Positions 42,807 through 50,674 of a DNA stretch of 64,000 nucleotides are shown piece after piece (within the stretch, counting starts at the first letter, position 1; every line of letters starts with the position of its first letter). The translations under genes and the position numbers were made by a program. The DNA comes from Angustibacter sp049994355 (GTDB lineage Bacteria > Actinomycetota > Actinomycetes > Actinomycetales > Angustibacteraceae), in the NCBI RefSeq assembly GCF_049994355.1, contig NZ_CP188257.1, forward strand, positions 4,092,001 to 4,156,000. The letters are read 5' to 3'. The notes under the pieces are model-generated. The model was not told the origin of the DNA and made no database searches. It saw nothing but the letters and a program-made list of their open reading frames with translations.

Positions 42807-43190
42807 TCACTTGACGGTGACAGTGGCTCCGGCGCCCTCGAGCGCCTCCTTGCCCTTCTCCGCAGCAGCCTTGTCGACCTTCTCCAGGACGACCTTGGGG
42901 GCGCCGTCCACGAGGTCCTTGGCCTCCTTCAGGCCGAGGGAGGTGAGGGCGCGCACCTCCTTGATGACCTGGATCTTCTTGTCGCCAGCAGCCTCGAGGA
43001 CGACGTCGAACTCGTCCTGCTCGGCCTCGGCCTCGGCGGGGGCAGCGCCACCACCGGCAGCGGCGACCGCGACCGGAGCCGCAGCGGTGACCTCGAAGGT
43101 CTCCTCGAACTTCTTCACGAACTCGGAGAGCTCGATCAGGGTCATCTCCTTGAACGACTCAAGCAGGTCGTCCGTGCTGAGCTTCGCCAT
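42807..43190 (-). CDS. rplL: 50S ribosomal protein L7/L12
   Basis: 127 residues from the ATG at 43190. N-terminal dimerisation helix (KLSTDDLLESFKEMTLIELSEF), Ala/Gly hinge, and C-terminal factor-binding domain (GLKEAKDLVDGAPKVV). Stalk protein that recruits translation factors. 81 bases after rplJ. Confidence 0.97.
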   Translation of the reverse strand: MAKLSTDDLLESFKEMTLIELSEFVKKFEETFEVTAAAPVAVAAAGGGAAPAEAEAEQDEFDVVLEAAGDKKIQVIKEVRALTSLGLKEAKDLVDGAPKVVLEKVDKAAAEKGKEALEGAGATVTVK

Positions 43191-43271
43191 GTCGGCGTTC
43201 CTTCCTGTCTTCGCCCGAGAGCGGGCGGTCGTGTGTGGGCGGGCTCGCCCGAGGGGTGGTGCTTCGGGCAA

Positions 43272-43796
43272 TCAGCCCTGGTCCTGCTCGACCTTCTGAC
43301 GCAGGGCGTCGACCACGCGAGCGGTCTGTGCCAGCGGGGCGGCGAACAGGGCCGCAGCGCCGGACATCGAGGCCTTCATGGCGCCGGCCAGCTTGGCCAG
43401 CAGCACCTCGCGGGACTCGAGGTCCGCGAGCTGCTTGACCTCGTCGGCCGAGAGGGGCTTGCCGTCAAGCAGGCCGCCACGGATGACGAGAGCGGGGTGG
43501 TCCTTGGCGAAGTCCCGCATCGACTTGGCCGTCTCCACCGGGTCACCGGTGATGAAGGCGATCGCGGTCGGGCCGGCGTACTGGCCGTCGAAGGCCGAGA
43601 CACCGGCCTCCTTCGCCGCGATCTCGGTGAGGGTGTTCTTCACCACGGCGTACGTAGCGTGCTCACGGATGGCGCTGCGCAGCTTGGTCAGCTGGGCCAC
43701 GGTGAGACCGCGGTACTCGGTCAGCACGGCCGCGTTGGACTCACGGAACTTGTCGGTGAGCTCAGCGACAGCGGCTGCCTTGTCGGGCCTGGCCAT
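43272..43796 (-). CDS. rplJ: 50S ribosomal protein L10
   Basis: 174 residues from the ATG at 43796. Core: VLTEYRGLTVAQLTKLR, KNTLTEIAA, GPTAIAFITGDP. The C-terminal helix binds L7/L12 dimers. L10-L12 represses its own mRNA in many bacteria; the long structured leader upstream fits this. Confidence 0.97.
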   Translation of the reverse strand: MARPDKAAAVAELTDKFRESNAAVLTEYRGLTVAQLTKLRSAIREHATYAVVKNTLTEIAAKEAGVSAFDGQYAGPTAIAFITGDPVETAKSMRDFAKDHPALVIRGGLLDGKPLSADEVKQLADLESREVLLAKLAGAMKASMSGAAALFAAPLAQTARVVDALRQKVEQDQG

Positions 43797-43844
43797 GGGC
43801 CTCCTTCCACGGGTGAAGCGCCGGCTGCTCGGGTCCGCACACGG

Positions 43845-43874
43845 AAAACGCCCCGGCGCGAGGCGCACGGGGCG
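43845..43874 (-). terminator. Attenuator-like hairpin with U-tract in the rplJ leader
   Basis: CGCCCCG (43849-43855) pairs with CGGGGCG (43868-43874). On the minus strand TTTT follows at 43848-43845, then the rplJ ATG about 50 bases later. This is an intrinsic terminator placed before the gene, as expected for attenuation. Upstream, the leader has CAAGACCGCTGGTCG, which resembles the L10-binding region of other rplJ leaders. Confidence 0.6.
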
Positions 43875-44015
43875 GTCACGGGCTGGGACCACGGCACGGG
43901 GCCGGGTCGTCGTCCGAGGATCGACACGTTCACCTGCGCGGGTCGCTCGCCGGAGCGGGCTTTCGGACGTCGTGCCAGGAGGCATTCGGTCGACCAGCGG
44001 TCTTGGGCAGCCTCC

Positions 44016-44044
44016 AGGATACGGGGAGCAGGCCGTCCGACCAA
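44016..44044 (-). promoter_or_regulatory. rplJ-rplL promoter
   Basis: On the minus strand TTGGTC (complement of 44039-44044) and TATCCT (complement of 44016-44021) are separated by 17 bases. It predicts a start near 44009 and a leader of ~210 bases. Confidence 0.55.
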
Positions 44045-44224
44045 ATCGGGCCGGGTCGGCCACTCGCCACGCGCAACGCGAGGGCGAATTCACCCGAATG
44101 GCCGATCCAGCGCGCCCTCCCCCACCCGTCCGGGCGCCTGTTTGGCCCTGCCTTCTCAAGGGCCCTCCCGCGGGGACCGACAAGGCGTCAGGGGGTTGGA
44201 CTCCGTTTGAAAGGCAACGCAGGA

Positions 44225-46561
44225 ATGACGAGCGCACCGATGCAGCGGTACCGGCGATGGCCTGTGCCCTCACGGCTGCCGCTGGCGACCTTTTACGCGG
44301 TCGTCGTGCTGGTCTACGCGGCCTTCACCGTTTCCACGCTGCCGGGTGTTCGGCAGAACCCCGGCTACAACCTCTTCCTGGACGGTTGGCTGAACAACGT
44401 CGCCTACATGCTCAGCCCGCTGGTCTGCCTGACCCGGGCCCGGGCGGCCGGCAGCTACACCCGCAGCTGGCGGGTACTGGCCGTCGGGCTCGCCCTGTAC
44501 GGCATGGGCAACGTCTACTGGACCGTCTACATCCGGCCTCTGACGCCCGAACCCTTCCCGTCACCGGCCGACGGGCTGTGGCTGACCTTCTACGGCTTCG
44601 CGTTCGTCGCTCTGCTGCTGATCGTGCGTGAGGCCGCGAACCAGCTGCCGGTCAGCCTCTGGCTGGACGGCATCGTTGCCGGGCTCGCAGTGGCCGCCGT
44701 GATGGCCGCGATCGCCGGACCCGTCCTGGCGGTCACCGGCGGCGGCAGCCTGCCCGCCGTGGTCACCACGCTGGCCTACCCGCTGCTGGACGTCGTCCTG
44801 CTGCTCATCGTGACCGCCGTGCTGGCTCTCTTCCACTGGCGGCCGCCGGCCGGGCTGTGGTTCCTGGTCGCCGGACTGACCGCCTTCGTCGTCGCCGACC
44901 TCGTCTACCTGTTCCACGCCGCGAACGGCACGTACCAGCCGGGCGGCGTCAACGATGCGGTCTGGGTGCTGGCCACCTTGCTGATGGCTTTCGCCCCCGG
45001 GTGGTCGAAGCGACCGGCCGGTGCGGCGCTGCCCTCCTGGGTCCTGCTCGGCGTACCGGTCGGGGCAACCGTGGTCGCGGTCGCCCTGCTGGTCTTCGCG
45101 AACGCGCACCGGCTGCACCCGGTGGCCATCGGTCTCGCCGCCGCCACGGTGATGGCGGCGATCGGCCGGCTCATCGTGACCTTCGGCGAGGTGCGCGCAC
45201 TCGCGCACAGCCGCCAGCTGGCCCTGACCGACGAGCTGACCGGGCTGGGCAACCGGCGCGCCTTCTACGAGCAGGTCGAGGCGAGAACCCACAGTCTGGG
45301 CGCGCCCCCCGCCGGGGCGCTGCTGCTGCTGGACCTCGACCGCTTCAAGGAGGTCAACGACAGTCTGGGCCACCACGCCGGCGACGACCTGCTCTGCCAG
45401 GTGGCCGGCCGGCTGGCCAACGTCCTGCACGGCAACGACGACCTGCTCGCCAGGCTCGGTGGCGACGAGTTCGCCATCTACCTGTCCCTGCCGGACGGCG
45501 CGAGCGAGACGGTGAAGGTGGCGGCCGAGCACGTCGCCGAGCGCGTGCACGCGGTACTGGAGCCGCCGTTCACGGTGGAGGGCGTCACCGTCCGGGTCGA
45601 CGCCAGCGTGGGGATCTCGCACTTCCCGGCCCACGGGCGGGAGGTCGCGGGCCTGCTCAGAGCGGCGGACGTCGCGATGTACCAGGCGAAGTCCGCGCGC
45701 ACCGGGCACTCGTCGTACAACAGCGACGGCGACCTCAACGGCGGCCAGGACCGCCTGCGGCTGCTCGAAGAGCTGCGTGAGGCCGTGCTCGGGGGCGGGC
45801 TGTCGGTCTTCTACCAGCCCAAGGTCGACTCGAAGTCGCTACGGGTGGACGGCGTCGAGGCGCTGGTGCGCTGGGCGCACCCGACCAAGGGCCTGCTGCT
45901 GCCGGACTCGTTCCTGCCGCTGGCCGAGCAGTCCGGACTGATGCGTGACCTGACCACGGCCGTTCTCGTGCAGTCGCTGGACCAGGTGAAGGACTGGCGC
46001 GACCGCGGCCGGACGCTCGCCGTGGCGGTCAACCTGTCGGCGTCCTCGCTCGTCGATGTCGAGCTGCCGCAACGGGTGGCGCAGATCCTGGCCTGCCGCG
46101 GTCTGCCCCCGGAGTCCCTCGAGCTGGAGATCACCGAGGACTTCCTGATGGGCGACCGCGAGCGCGCCCGGTCGATCCTGACCGAGCTGCGCAGCCTGGG
46201 CATCCGGGTCTCCGTGGACGACTTCGGCACCGGCTACTCGTCCCTGACCTACCTGCGCGAACTGCCGATCGACCAGCTCAAGCTCGACCGCTCCTTCGTG
46301 CTGCCGATGTCGGAGGACACCCGAGCCGCCGCGATCGTCCGCTCCACCATCGCGCTGGCGCACTCGCTCGGCATGACGATGGTTGCCGAAGGCGTCGAGG
46401 ACGCCGCCACCGCGCTGGAGCTGGCGGCCTGCGGCTGCGACGAGTCCCAGGGCTTCTACTTCTCGCGGGCGCTGCCACCCGCCGAGCTCGAGCAGTGGCT
46501 GGACGATCGCGTGATCCCTGCCCCGCCGGCCGACAGCGCAGTGATCCAGAGCGCGCCGTGA
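44225..46561 (+). CDS. Membrane-bound GGDEF-EAL cyclic-di-GMP protein
   Basis: 778 residues. The N-terminal ~325 residues carry about nine hydrophobic helices and no recognised sensor family. The GGDEF domain has the intact active site LGGDEF (412-416), but the RxxD inhibitory site is replaced by GNDD, so product inhibition is probably lost. The EAL domain has EAL at 545-547, then NLSAS, ITED, VDDFGTGYSS and VAEGVED, so it appears catalytically complete. It may both make and degrade cyclic-di-GMP. The last four bases overlap the next gene (GTGA). Confidence 0.88.
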   Translation: MTSAPMQRYRRWPVPSRLPLATFYAVVVLVYAAFTVSTLPGVRQNPGYNLFLDGWLNNVAYMLSPLVCLTRARAAGSYTRSWRVLAVGLALYGMGNVYWTVYIRPLTPEPFPSPADGLWLTFYGFAFVALLLIVREAANQLPVSLWLDGIVAGLAVAAVMAAIAGPVLAVTGGGSLPAVVTTLAYPLLDVVLLLIVTAVLALFHWRPPAGLWFLVAGLTAFVVADLVYLFHAANGTYQPGGVNDAVWVLATLLMAFAPGWSKRPAGAALPSWVLLGVPVGATVVAVALLVFANAHRLHPVAIGLAAATVMAAIGRLIVTFGEVRALAHSRQLALTDELTGLGNRRAFYEQVEARTHSLGAPPAGALLLLDLDRFKEVNDSLGHHAGDDLLCQVAGRLANVLHGNDDLLARLGGDEFAIYLSLPDGASETVKVAAEHVAERVHAVLEPPFTVEGVTVRVDASVGISHFPAHGREVAGLLRAADVAMYQAKSARTGHSSYNSDGDLNGGQDRLRLLEELREAVLGGGLSVFYQPKVDSKSLRVDGVEALVRWAHPTKGLLLPDSFLPLAEQSGLMRDLTTAVLVQSLDQVKDWRDRGRTLAVAVNLSASSLVDVELPQRVAQILACRGLPPESLELEITEDFLMGDRERARSILTELRSLGIRVSVDDFGTGYSSLTYLRELPIDQLKLDRSFVLPMSEDTRAAAIVRSTIALAHSLGMTMVAEGVEDAATALELAACGCDESQGFYFSRALPPAELEQWLDDRVIPAPPADSAVIQSAP

Positions 46562-47715
46562 CCGCCGAACCGCGCACCACCACCGCGCCCGGACGCGCCT
46601 CGAGCCGGTTGGCGCAGCCTGCGCCCGGCACCAGCCCGCGGTCCGCGCTGCGCTCAGTCGTCCTGGTCGGCGAGCAGCTGGACACCTTGTTCGGTGCCCA
46701 GCTCGACGCGCTCGCCGACCGGTGCGGTGCCGGCGCGACGTCACGCTCGGCCTGGCTCGCGCCGACCGCGCGAGCCCTCGGCAGCAGGGTGTGGGCCGTC
46801 GCTGTACACGACCAGGACCACGAGCTGCGGGCCGCCATGGTGCTGCTCGACGAGCAGCGGCTGGCCCGCGTGCTGGACGGCTCGGACCCGGGCCGCAGCC
46901 CGCACCGGCTGGTGGACGTCGTCCAGCTCGCCGGCAGCTCGGCCGGCCACTGCAGTGCCGTCCTGGCCGACGACGCCCCTGCCGCGCGACTGCTCGGCCA
47001 CGCGTACTGGGAGGCCCTGAAGGGCCGCGGCCGACCGGTGCTGACCGCGCTTGGTCCCGTTGCCCCGGGCGGCGCGGACCTGCTCGACGTCGCCGCCGGC
47101 ATGCCCGGCGCTGAGCTGGTGGCGGCCTGCGCGGTGCCGACGATCGAGCGCCGGGACAGCCCGCTCGCGGAGGACTACCTGAGCGCCTCGATGCGTCGCA
47201 CCCTGCGCAAGGCGGCCAACCGGACGAACACCGACGGACGACGGACGACTCTCCGGTTCACCGCCGACCTCGCCGAGATCCGCGCCCTGCTGCCAGACCT
47301 GGAACGGCTGCACCGCGACCGCGACCACGACCAGGGACGAATCAGCAGGCTGGACGACCCGCACGAGGTCGTCCTGCACCGCGGCCGGCTCACCGCGCTG
47401 GCCGAGGCTGGGTGCCTCGAGGTCGCGACCCTGCGCATCGACGACGAGCTCGCGGCGCACGTCGTTGGCCTGCTGGACGGCCGCACCTACCGGGTCCTGG
47501 AAGGGATCCTGGCCAGCCGGTTCGCCCGCTACTCCCCCGGCCGAGTGCTGGAGACCGAGGTGCTGCAGCGGATGCTGGACGACTCCGGCCTGGACACCCT
47601 GGACTGGGTCAGCTCGGTCGCGTCCGAGACCTTGCTGGCCGCCAACGGGGCGGTGCCGACGACGTTGCTGCGCGCCGCGATCGCCGGCCCGGCCGTCCCC
47701 GCCGTCCAGGACTGA
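46558..47715 (+). CDS. GNAT-type acetyltransferase-like protein
   Basis: 385 residues from a GTG that overlaps the preceding stop. The C-terminal half (about 200-350) resembles the BioF2/CelD-like GNAT fold, with RRTLRKAANRTNTDG, LEVATLRIDDELAAHVVGLLDGRTYRVLEG and the ARYSPGRVLETEVLQ motif seen in CoA-binding GNATs. The N-terminal ~190 residues are Ala/Leu-rich with no clear family. Translational coupling to the GGDEF-EAL gene suggests a shared function, for example polysaccharide modification under cyclic-di-GMP control; this is inference. Confidence 0.65.
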   Translation: MTAEPRTTTAPGRASSRLAQPAPGTSPRSALRSVVLVGEQLDTLFGAQLDALADRCGAGATSRSAWLAPTARALGSRVWAVAVHDQDHELRAAMVLLDEQRLARVLDGSDPGRSPHRLVDVVQLAGSSAGHCSAVLADDAPAARLLGHAYWEALKGRGRPVLTALGPVAPGGADLLDVAAGMPGAELVAACAVPTIERRDSPLAEDYLSASMRRTLRKAANRTNTDGRRTTLRFTADLAEIRALLPDLERLHRDRDHDQGRISRLDDPHEVVLHRGRLTALAEAGCLEVATLRIDDELAAHVVGLLDGRTYRVLEGILASRFARYSPGRVLETEVLQRMLDDSGLDTLDWVSSVASETLLAANGAVPTTLLRAAIAGPAVPAVQD

Positions 47716-47737
47716 GCGCGGTCCAGCCGGCTCCGCG

Positions 47738-48517
47738 TCAGGCCGGGATCGCGGCCAGCCGGCGACGGTCGAGGGCGGACTGGCGGCGGTCCAGCCGCTT
47801 GGTGAGCAGCAGCCTGGCCTCCTCGCACCGACCGGCGTGGACCAGCGCGTCGAGCAGGGTGTCCTCGACGATCTCGCGCTGCGCCGCGCTGCCACCAAGC
47901 TGGCTCAGCCAGGGACCGAGCAGCCGCAGCGAGCGGACCGCCTCCGCCCAGCGCTCCTCGACCACGGCGTCCAGCGCCTCCCACATGGTGACGACCACGT
48001 CGCTCGTCGCGGCGGCGCCGGTGGCCAGCACCACCCGGCGCGCGGTGACGGCCGACCCGTCGTCGAGCTCGAGGGTGACCGGGGTGGTGGCGTCGTGGAC
48101 GGCGAGGCGCCGCACGCGGGCGTGCCGTCGGCTCACCCGCACGCCCGGTGGCGCCTCGCCCAGCTCGGCCTGCAGCGTCTGCCTCAGGTAGTCGCCGTAG
48201 GCCGAGCGGGGCAGGAAGTCACCCGGCCCGACGTCGGCGGCGACGTGCGCCCTGGCCCAGGCCAGGAAGTGGCCGGGCTCGTCCGGGTGCGCGTCGAGGC
48301 CGGCGACCCGGACGTTGAGCAGGTGGCGCTCATCCGCCGTGCTGAACGCGACCCCGCCCCCGTCGGCGGCTGCGGGGTCGACGAGCACGATGCTGCCGCG
48401 CCGCCGATCACGGCGCATGGCCCGCAGCAGCTGGACGACGACCAGTGACCCGGCCGGGCCGGCGCCGACCACCGCGATGTCGGCGACCTGCCCGGGTGCG
48501 ACAGCCTGCTGTGTCAT
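47738..48517 (-). CDS. FAD-NAD(P)-binding domain apparently fused to a TTC38-like TPR C-terminus
   Basis: 259 residues. Residues 1-168 are the start of an FAD-NAD(P)-binding protein: GAGPAG at 18-23, GGGVAFSTADERHLLNVR, then ARRVVLATGA. At about residue 170 the family pattern stops. The remaining ~90 residues (LGGSAAQREIVEDTLLDALV, then GRCEEARLLLTKRL) look like the C-terminal end of TTC38-family tetratricopeptide proteins. The likely origin is a deletion that joined two genes in frame. Whether the product is functional is unknown; it may be a pseudogene-like remnant. ATG at 48517 with GAGG about eight bases upstream. Confidence 0.5.
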   Translation of the reverse strand: MTQQAVAPGQVADIAVVGAGPAGSLVVVQLLRAMRRDRRRGSIVLVDPAAADGGGVAFSTADERHLLNVRVAGLDAHPDEPGHFLAWARAHVAADVGPGDFLPRSAYGDYLRQTLQAELGEAPPGVRVSRRHARVRRLAVHDATTPVTLELDDGSAVTARRVVLATGAAATSDVVVTMWEALDAVVEERWAEAVRSLRLLGPWLSQLGGSAAQREIVEDTLLDALVHAGRCEEARLLLTKRLDRRQSALDRRRLAAIPA

Positions 48518-48531
48518 CCCTGATTCCCTCG

Positions 48532-48566
48532 ATGGCTTTGTCTATCGACTCGATAGACAAAGCCAT
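48532..48566. promoter_or_regulatory. Perfect 35-bp inverted repeat
   Basis: Two perfect 17-base arms, ATGGCTTTGTCTATCGA (48532-48548) and its exact complement (48550-48566), separated by a single base. It lies 15 bases upstream of the FAD-protein start codon and 117 bases before the nucleotidyltransferase gene. The core CTATCGA-C-TCGATAG resembles TetR-type operators. It could be an operator, a transposon scar or a recombination site. Confidence 0.7.
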
Positions 48567-48571
48567 ATCCT

Positions 48572-48585
48572 GGACACGGGTGTCC
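48572..48585. repeat. Short inverted repeat next to the 35-bp palindrome
   Basis: GGACAC and GTGTCC with a GG spacer, five bases beyond the 35-bp inverted repeat. Together with the repeat at 48657-48682 it makes three palindromes in about 150 bases. Confidence 0.4.
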
Positions 48586-48646
48586 GACATTCACCAGAAC
48601 CTGCGGCCGAACGGGGATGAAGAGCCGATCTCGCAACGCCAGGCTC

Positions 48647-48682
48647 TTGCTATCTCAATAATGGATACTACTATCCAATATT
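48647..48682 (+). promoter_or_regulatory. Promoter and operator-like inverted repeat directly at a leaderless start
   Basis: TTGCTA (48647-48652) and TACTAT (48669-48674) with 16-base spacing form a promoter. An inverted repeat with 11-base arms and one mismatch (48657-48667 and 48672-48682) covers the -10 and ends exactly at the GTG start codon at 48683. Transcription would start at or within two bases of the GTG, so the mRNA is probably leaderless. A protein bound to the repeat would block the promoter. Confidence 0.55.
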
Positions 48683-49270
48683 GTGAGAACTGCACCGCCG
48701 ATCATCGCCCCGCTGTTCCGGTCAGACGGGCAGGCTCGCCTGCTCGCTGAGCTGTTCCTGTCCGGCGACGATGAGCTGAACCTGAACGAACTGGCCGAGC
48801 GAGCCGGACTCGCCTACGGCTCCGTGCACCGCGAGGTGGCCAGACTGCTCGAGGTCGGGCTGCTGGTCGAGCGCAAGGTCGGACAGGCCCGCCTCATCAG
48901 CCCCAACCCGACTTCGCCGCTCACCCAGCCGGTACGTGACCTGCTGCTGGTCTCAGCTGGTCCGGTGCCGCTTCTGGCTGCCGAGCTGCGCGAGATCGCG
49001 GGCGTGGAGGCGGCGTTCCTGTTCGGCTCGTTCGCCGCCCGGCTGCGCGGCGAGCCAGGAGAGGCACCGAACGACATCGACGTCATGATCGTCGGCACCC
49101 TCGACGCAAGCCAGGTGTACGCCGCCTGCCAACGCGTCAGCGACCAGGTCGGCCGGGAGGTCAATGCCACGATCATGACGCCGGAAGAGCTCGCCGAGCA
49201 CTCCGGGTTCCTCACCCAGGTCCGCGCCCATCCCACAGTCCCCATCATCGGAGAGCTCCCTTGGCAGTGA
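48683..49270 (+). CDS. Winged-helix minimal nucleotidyltransferase (MNT-type) protein
   Basis: 195 residues. The N-terminal ~75 residues form a winged helix (LNELAERAGLAYGSVHREVARL, LVERKVGQARLISPNP). The C-terminal part is a minimal nucleotidyltransferase with GSFAAR at 115-120 and the metal aspartates Asp131 and Asp133 (NDIDVMIVG). MNT proteins usually act as antitoxins by AMPylating a HEPN partner. The fused DNA-binding domain and the inverted repeat at its start codon predict autorepression. It overlaps the next gene by ten bases. Confidence 0.75.
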   Translation: MRTAPPIIAPLFRSDGQARLLAELFLSGDDELNLNELAERAGLAYGSVHREVARLLEVGLLVERKVGQARLISPNPTSPLTQPVRDLLLVSAGPVPLLAAELREIAGVEAAFLFGSFAARLRGEPGEAPNDIDVMIVGTLDASQVYAACQRVSDQVGREVNATIMTPEELAEHSGFLTQVRAHPTVPIIGELPWQ

Positions 49271-49722
49271 CGCCCCTGACCCCCGCCCAGCAAGCCAGGG
49301 TCGACGCCCTGGTCGCCGCTCGTCGGCTCGAGCAGGTGCCAGCCGACGAGCAGCGCTGCGAGCTGTTCCTCAAGCAGGCCACCACCGCGCTGGCTGACGT
49401 GCCCAACGTCACCCACGCCCAGAACAAGTACAACCTCGCCTACGACGCCGCCCACGACATCGGCGAAGCCACGCTCGCCGGCTACGGCTACCGGACCAAG
49501 CACGGGCCCGGTCAGCACGACGCCCTCGGCCGCTTCCTCGCCGCCATCTTCGACACTCCGCCGGAGAACGCCGCCTCACAGCAGTACGACCGCATGCGCC
49601 GCGAGCGCAACCGCCAACGCTACGACGCCCAACCCATCACCACCGCCGCTGCGAACGCGGCCGGCGCCGCCGCCCAAACCCTCTACGTAGCCGCCCGAGG
49701 TCGCGTCCAGACCGGCACCTGA
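49261..49722 (+). CDS. HEPN-like partner of the nucleotidyltransferase
   Basis: 153 residues from a TTG at 49261, with GGAG seven bases upstream; a GTG at 49267 is an alternative. Mostly helical. The segment RERNRQRYD (Arg116-Asn117 to Tyr121) resembles the R-N-x3-(H/Y) motif of HEPN domains, with Tyr in place of His. HEPN toxins are RNases, so this is the toxin candidate. Its size and coupling to the MNT gene support the pair more than its own sequence does. A strong hairpin follows the gene. Confidence 0.6.
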   Translation: MAVTPLTPAQQARVDALVAARRLEQVPADEQRCELFLKQATTALADVPNVTHAQNKYNLAYDAAHDIGEATLAGYGYRTKHGPGQHDALGRFLAAIFDTPPENAASQQYDRMRRERNRQRYDAQPITTAAANAAGAAAQTLYVAARGRVQTGT

Positions 49723-49738
49723 GCGCCCCGGTCCACGC

Positions 49739-49773
49739 GAAAGCCCCCCTCTTCTCGGAAGAGGGGGGCTTTC
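49739..49773. terminator. Bidirectional terminator between the HEPN gene and rplA
   Basis: Perfect 16-base arms GAAAGCCCCCCTCTTC (49739-49754) and its complement (49758-49773) around a TCG loop. It lies 16 bases after the HEPN-like stop and 77 bases after the convergent rplA stop. Short T-rich ends on both sides (CTTTC) suit use in both directions. Confidence 0.85.
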
Positions 49774-49850
49774 GTACAGGACTCACCGCGCCGATGCCAG
49801 GGCCGGCCAGGTCGTGCCGGGAAGTGCCCTTCGAAAGGCGAGAGGTCGGG

Positions 49851-50573
49851 TCAGGCGGACTCGGCCTCGTCGGCGAGGGTCACGTTGCGCGTGCGGTTCG
49901 GGTCGACCGGGATGCCGGGGCCCATCGTGGTGGCGACCGTGGCCTTCCTCAGGTAGCGGCCCTTGGCGGACGACGGCTTGAGCCGCAGCACCTCCTCCAG
50001 AGCGGCGGCGTAGTTCTCCACGAGGTTCTGCTCGCTGAACGACGTCTTGCCGATGATGAAGTGCAGGTTGGCGTGCTTGTCCGAGCGGAACTCGATCTTG
50101 CCGCCCTTGATCTCGGTGACGGCCTTGGCGACGTCCATGGTGACGGTGCCGGTCTTCGGGTTCGGCATCAGGCCGCGGGGGCCGAGCACCTTGCCCAGAC
50201 GACCGACCTTGCCCATCAGGTCGGGGGTGGCGACGACGGAGTCGAAGTCGAGCCAGCCGCCCTGGACCTTCTCGAGCAGGTCGTCGCTGCCGACGTAGTC
50301 GGCGCCTGCGGCGGTCGCCTGCTCGGCGCGGTCACCAGTGGCGAAGACCAGGACCCGGGCGGTCTTGCCGGTGCCGTGCGGCAGGTTGACGGTGCCGCGC
50401 ACCATCTGATCGGCCTTGCGGGGGTCGATGCCCAGCCGGAAGGCGACCTCGACGGTCGCGTCGTACTTGGTGGACGACGTCTCCTTGGCCAGGCGGACGG
50501 CGTCCAGCGGTGCGTAGAGCTTGTCGGCGTCGATCTTCTCGGCGGCCGAGCGGTAGGCCTTGCTGCGCTTCAT
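49851..50573 (-). CDS. rplA: 50S ribosomal protein L1
   Basis: 240 residues. L1-stalk protein that moves deacylated tRNA out of the E site. Signature LGPRGLMPNPKTGTVTMDV is intact; FATGDRAEQATAAGADYVG and FIIGKTSF also match. In E. coli L1 represses rplK-rplA translation; the 101-base leader here holds a palindrome that could serve similarly. Confidence 0.97.
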   Translation of the reverse strand: MKRSKAYRSAAEKIDADKLYAPLDAVRLAKETSSTKYDATVEVAFRLGIDPRKADQMVRGTVNLPHGTGKTARVLVFATGDRAEQATAAGADYVGSDDLLEKVQGGWLDFDSVVATPDLMGKVGRLGKVLGPRGLMPNPKTGTVTMDVAKAVTEIKGGKIEFRSDKHANLHFIIGKTSFSEQNLVENYAAALEEVLRLKPSSAKGRYLRKATVATTMGPGIPVDPNRTRNVTLADEAESA

Positions 50574-50612
50574 GTGGTGCTCCCTGGTTCTGGGTGGGGG
50601 TGTGGTTGGGAC

Positions 50613-50628
50613 GGGCCAGCGCTGGCCC
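50613..50628 (-). other. Perfect 16-bp palindrome between rplK and rplA
   Basis: GGGCCAGCGCTGGCCC. On RNA it folds as a six-pair stem with a GCGC loop, 40 bases upstream of the rplA ATG. Possible processing, attenuation or L1-binding element. Confidence 0.4.
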
Positions 50629-50674
50629 TGCCACGTACTTCCTGGTGTGGTGCAGGTGCTGCGAGGGGGCTGGA

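Larger units (their letters stand above)
43797..44224. other. 428-base divergent region between rplJ and the GGDEF-EAL gene
   Basis: No gene. On the minus strand it has a promoter (44016-44044), a ~210-base leader resembling an L10 leader, and an attenuator hairpin with U4 (43845-43874). For the rightward gene no clear promoter was found. Confidence 0.6.

Noticed and set aside
47412..48448. Plus-strand frames of about 260 and 330 codons opposite the FAD-fusion gene
   Set aside because: Arg/Pro/Ala-rich shadows spanning the end of the acetyltransferase gene, without a start site or domain.
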